Assembly (NCBI GenBank): GCA_018671895.1 | Contig: JABHGV010000004.1 | Coordinates: forward strand, 1 to 58,697 | From: Rhodospirillaceae bacterium | GTDB taxonomy: Bacteria; Pseudomonadota; Alphaproteobacteria; Rhodospirillales; JABHCV01 | DNA: 58,697 nt | Reading direction: 5' to 3' | The notes under the pieces: model-generated | Told to the model about the DNA's origin: nothing | The model's input: the letters and a program-made list of their open reading frames with translations, nothing else | Database searches by the model: none | In this document: piece after piece, positions 56,872 to 58,697 of the stretch | Numbering within the stretch: the stretch's first letter is position 1 | Layout: the number at the start of each line of letters is the position of its first letter | Translations under genes and position numbers: made by a program

Positions 56872-57981
56872 CTAACCGGCAAGCTTGTCCAACTCAGTCA
56901 CCACAGCTTCGCCCATTTGCGTTGTCGACACTGCGGTCATGCCATCAGACATAATGTCCGGTGTGCGCAGGCCTTGACCCAGCACGTCTTCAACGGCGGT
57001 TTCCAGCATGGCGGCATCCTCAGTCATATCGAAGGAATACTTCAGGCACATGGCGTAGCTGAGGATGGTCGCCAGCGGATTGGCCTTGTCTTCACCGGCA
57101 ATGTCCGGGGCCGAACCGTGCACCGGTTCGTACATGGCACGACGGCGACCGCTTTCGTCAGCCTCGCCCAGGCTGGCCGACGGCAACATGCCGAGCGAAC
57201 CGGTCAGCATTGCTGCACAGTCCGACAGAATATCGCCGAACAGGTTGTCGGTAACGATAACGTCGAACTGTTTCGGGTTGCGAACCAACTGCATGGCGCA
57301 GTTGTCGGCATACATGTGGTTGAGCTCGATGTCGGCGTAATCCTTGTGCACATTGGTCACAACCTCGCGCCAGAAGACGCCGGATTCCATGACGTTGGCT
57401 TTTTCAGACGACGTCACGCGACCATTGCGCTTGCCGGCCAGCTCAAACGCCAGACGCGCGATGCGCTCGATTTCCGCTTCCGTATAAACTTGCGTATCAA
57501 GGCCGCGACGGGTGCCATCAGCCAAGGTTTCGATGCCGCGCGGCTCGCCGAAGTAAACGCCTGCCGTCAGTTCCCGCAAAATCAGGATATCGAGACCGCT
57601 AATGACATCGGCCTTCAGGGTCGAGGCATCAATCAGCGCGTCGAAAACAATGGCCGGACGCAGGTTGGCGTACAGGTCCATATCCTTGCGCAGGCGCAGC
57701 AGTCCGGCTTCCGGGCGATGTTGACGCGCCACGTCGTCCCACTTCGGGCCGCCGACGGCACCCAGCATGACGGCGTCGACGTTCATGGCGTCAGTCATGG
57801 TTTCATCGGTGACTGCGCATCCATGGGCGTCATAACAAGCCCCACCGACAAGGCCGTCGATGATGTCAAAATTTACAGCACGGGATTTCGCCATGCCGTC
57901 CATGACGCGTTTGACCTGATCCATGACTTCCGGGCCGATGCCGTCACCGGGCAGGAACAACATTTTTTTGTTAGCAGTCAT
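56872..57981 (-). CDS. leuB: 3-isopropylmalate dehydrogenase
   Basis: 369 residues. It starts with [54 protein letters not shown] and the Asp-rich metal/NAD region [20 protein letters not shown] are present, as is [12 protein letters not shown]. It oxidises 3-isopropylmalate in leucine synthesis. It follows leuD by 29 bases; together with leuC it forms leuCDB. Confidence 0.98.
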   Translation of the reverse strand: MTANKKMLFLPGDGIGPEVMDQVKRVMDGMAKSRAVNFDIIDGLVGGACYDAHGCAVTDETMTDAMNVDAVMLGAVGGPKWDDVARQHRPEAGLLRLRKDMDLYANLRPAIVFDALIDASTLKADVISGLDILILRELTAGVYFGEPRGIETLADGTRRGLDTQVYTEAEIERIARLAFELAGKRNGRVTSSEKANVMESGVFWREVVTNVHKDYADIELNHMYADNCAMQLVRNPKQFDVIVTDNLFGDILSDCAAMLTGSLGMLPSASLGEADESGRRRAMYEPVHGSAPDIAGEDKANPLATILSYAMCLKYSFDMTEDAAMLETAVEDVLGQGLRTPDIMSDGMTAVSTTQMGEAVVTELDKLAG

Positions 57982-58010
57982 GTCAGTTGAGTCTTTCTTT
58001 CGAGCGCGGC

Positions 58011-58616
58011 TTACAGCCAGGGCCGTTCGGCTTTCGTCTGGGCTTCAAACGCAGTGATTTTGTCAGCCTTTTCCATGGTCAGGCCAATATCATCTAGACC
58101 ATTAATCAGGCAGTGCTTGCGGAACGGGTCGATGTCGAACGTGATGCAGCCGCCATCGGGGCCGGTGATTTCCTGGGCTTGGAGGTCGACGGTCACGGTG
58201 GCGTTGGCACCGCGCCGGGCATCGTCCATTAATTTATCGACATCTTCCTGCGGCAACTTGATCGGCAGGATGCCGTTCTTAAAGCAGTTGTTATAGAAAA
58301 TGTCAGCAAACGAGGTCGAGATGACACAGCGGATGCCGAAATCGAGGATCGCCCACGGCGCATGCTCGCGCGACGAACCGCAGCCGAAGTTATCGCCAGC
58401 AACCAGAATTTCAGCATTTCGGTAGGCAGGTTGGTTCAAGACGAAGTCCGGGTTCTCGTCGCCGTTATCATCGAAGCGCATCTCGAAAAACACGCTTTTA
58501 CCCAAACCCGTACGCTTGATGGTCTTCAGGAACTGCTTCGGGATGATCATATCGGTGTCGATGTTGATCATGTCCAAGGGCGCTGCGATACCGGTCAGTT
58601 TGGTGAATTTTTCCAT
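58011..58616 (-). CDS. leuD: 3-isopropylmalate dehydratase small subunit
   Basis: 201 residues. The swivel domain has [16 protein letters not shown], the loop [20 protein letters not shown] and [17 protein letters not shown]. It partners LeuC. It starts 12 bases after the leuC stop with GGAGAG in between. Confidence 0.98.
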   Translation of the reverse strand: MEKFTKLTGIAAPLDMINIDTDMIIPKQFLKTIKRTGLGKSVFFEMRFDDNGDENPDFVLNQPAYRNAEILVAGDNFGCGSSREHAPWAILDFGIRCVISTSFADIFYNNCFKNGILPIKLPQEDVDKLMDDARRGANATVTVDLQAQEITGPDGGCITFDIDPFRKHCLINGLDDIGLTMEKADKITAFEAQTKAERPWL

Positions 58617-58628
58617 CTCTCCGGTTCC

Positions 58629-58697
58629 CTAATCCAGTTTCCGCGCGTCGGTCAAATGACCGGTGATGGCAGCAGCGGCTGCCATTTCCGGGCTGAC
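58629..58697 (-). CDS. leuC: 3-isopropylmalate dehydratase large subunit, C-terminal fragment (partial)
   Basis: The last 22 codons on the minus strand read SPEMAAAAAITGHLTDARKL and end D-stop. This is the characteristic LeuC terminus. The rest lies beyond the right edge. Confidence 0.85.
   Translation of the reverse strand, partial: VSPEMAAAAAITGHLTDARKLD

Overview
The window looks like a chromosomal segment of an alphaproteobacterium, probably of Rhodospirillales type. Reasons: the atpHAGDC order, the sdhCDAB-zapE ... mdh-sucCDAB-lpdA respiratory cluster, carAB-greA, divergent lrp/trxB, DUF484-xerC, and enzymes of the ethylmalonyl-CoA/malyl-CoA type. GC is moderately high with coding packed on both strands. 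No phage, transposon, CRISPR array or rRNA operon was seen. The assignment rests on protein resemblance only; no search was run.

Layout. 1-1050 (+): tail of an inositol catabolism operon (iolC end, iolB). 1206-2036 (-): an AT-richer orphan FkbM-like methyltransferase flanked on both sides by degenerate palindromes. 2284-7160 (-): tRNA-Ile(CAT), rpoD, dnaG, yqeY (macromolecular synthesis operon). 7350-12347 (+): carA, carB, greA, ending on a CTAG shared with the convergent lrp. 12940-15250: trxB, then an unusual locus in which two related candidate small RNAs with CCTCCC boxes flank an orphan gene. 15251-22636: EF-G-like GTPase, aspartate aminotransferase, uvrB, a small unknown, a secreted dienelactone-hydrolase-like protein lacking catalytic residues, and sixA. 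22688-27608 (-): F1 ATP synthase. 27836-35694: APC permease, priA, DUF484-xerC, a secreted unknown, an MFS transporter and a SpoIIAA-like protein. 35728-51677 (-): sdhCDAB, zapE, nadA, nadC, mdh, sucCD, sucAB, lpdA, covering succinate, malate, succinyl-CoA and 2-oxoglutarate steps of the TCA cycle. 51678-52910: the only long gene-free stretch, with DnaA-box-like sites and a dense series of perfect hairpins that reads as a large structured RNA. 52911-54853 (-): mesaconyl-CoA hydratase and malyl-CoA thioesterase/lyase. 55020-55583 (+): a CheY-like regulator. 55608-58697 (-): asd behind a peptide-coding attenuator, then leuB, leuD and the end of leuC.

The points most worth following up are: (i) the possible ~640-nt structured RNA at 52.1-52.74 kb; (ii) malate dehydrogenase fused in frame to a histone-H1-like lysine tail that also has its own strong ribosome-binding site; (iii) an asd leader whose 16-codon peptide is rich in Thr, Lys, Met and Ile, the end products of the Asd pathway, followed by a terminator/antiterminator; (iv) the paired CCTCCC small RNA candidates.
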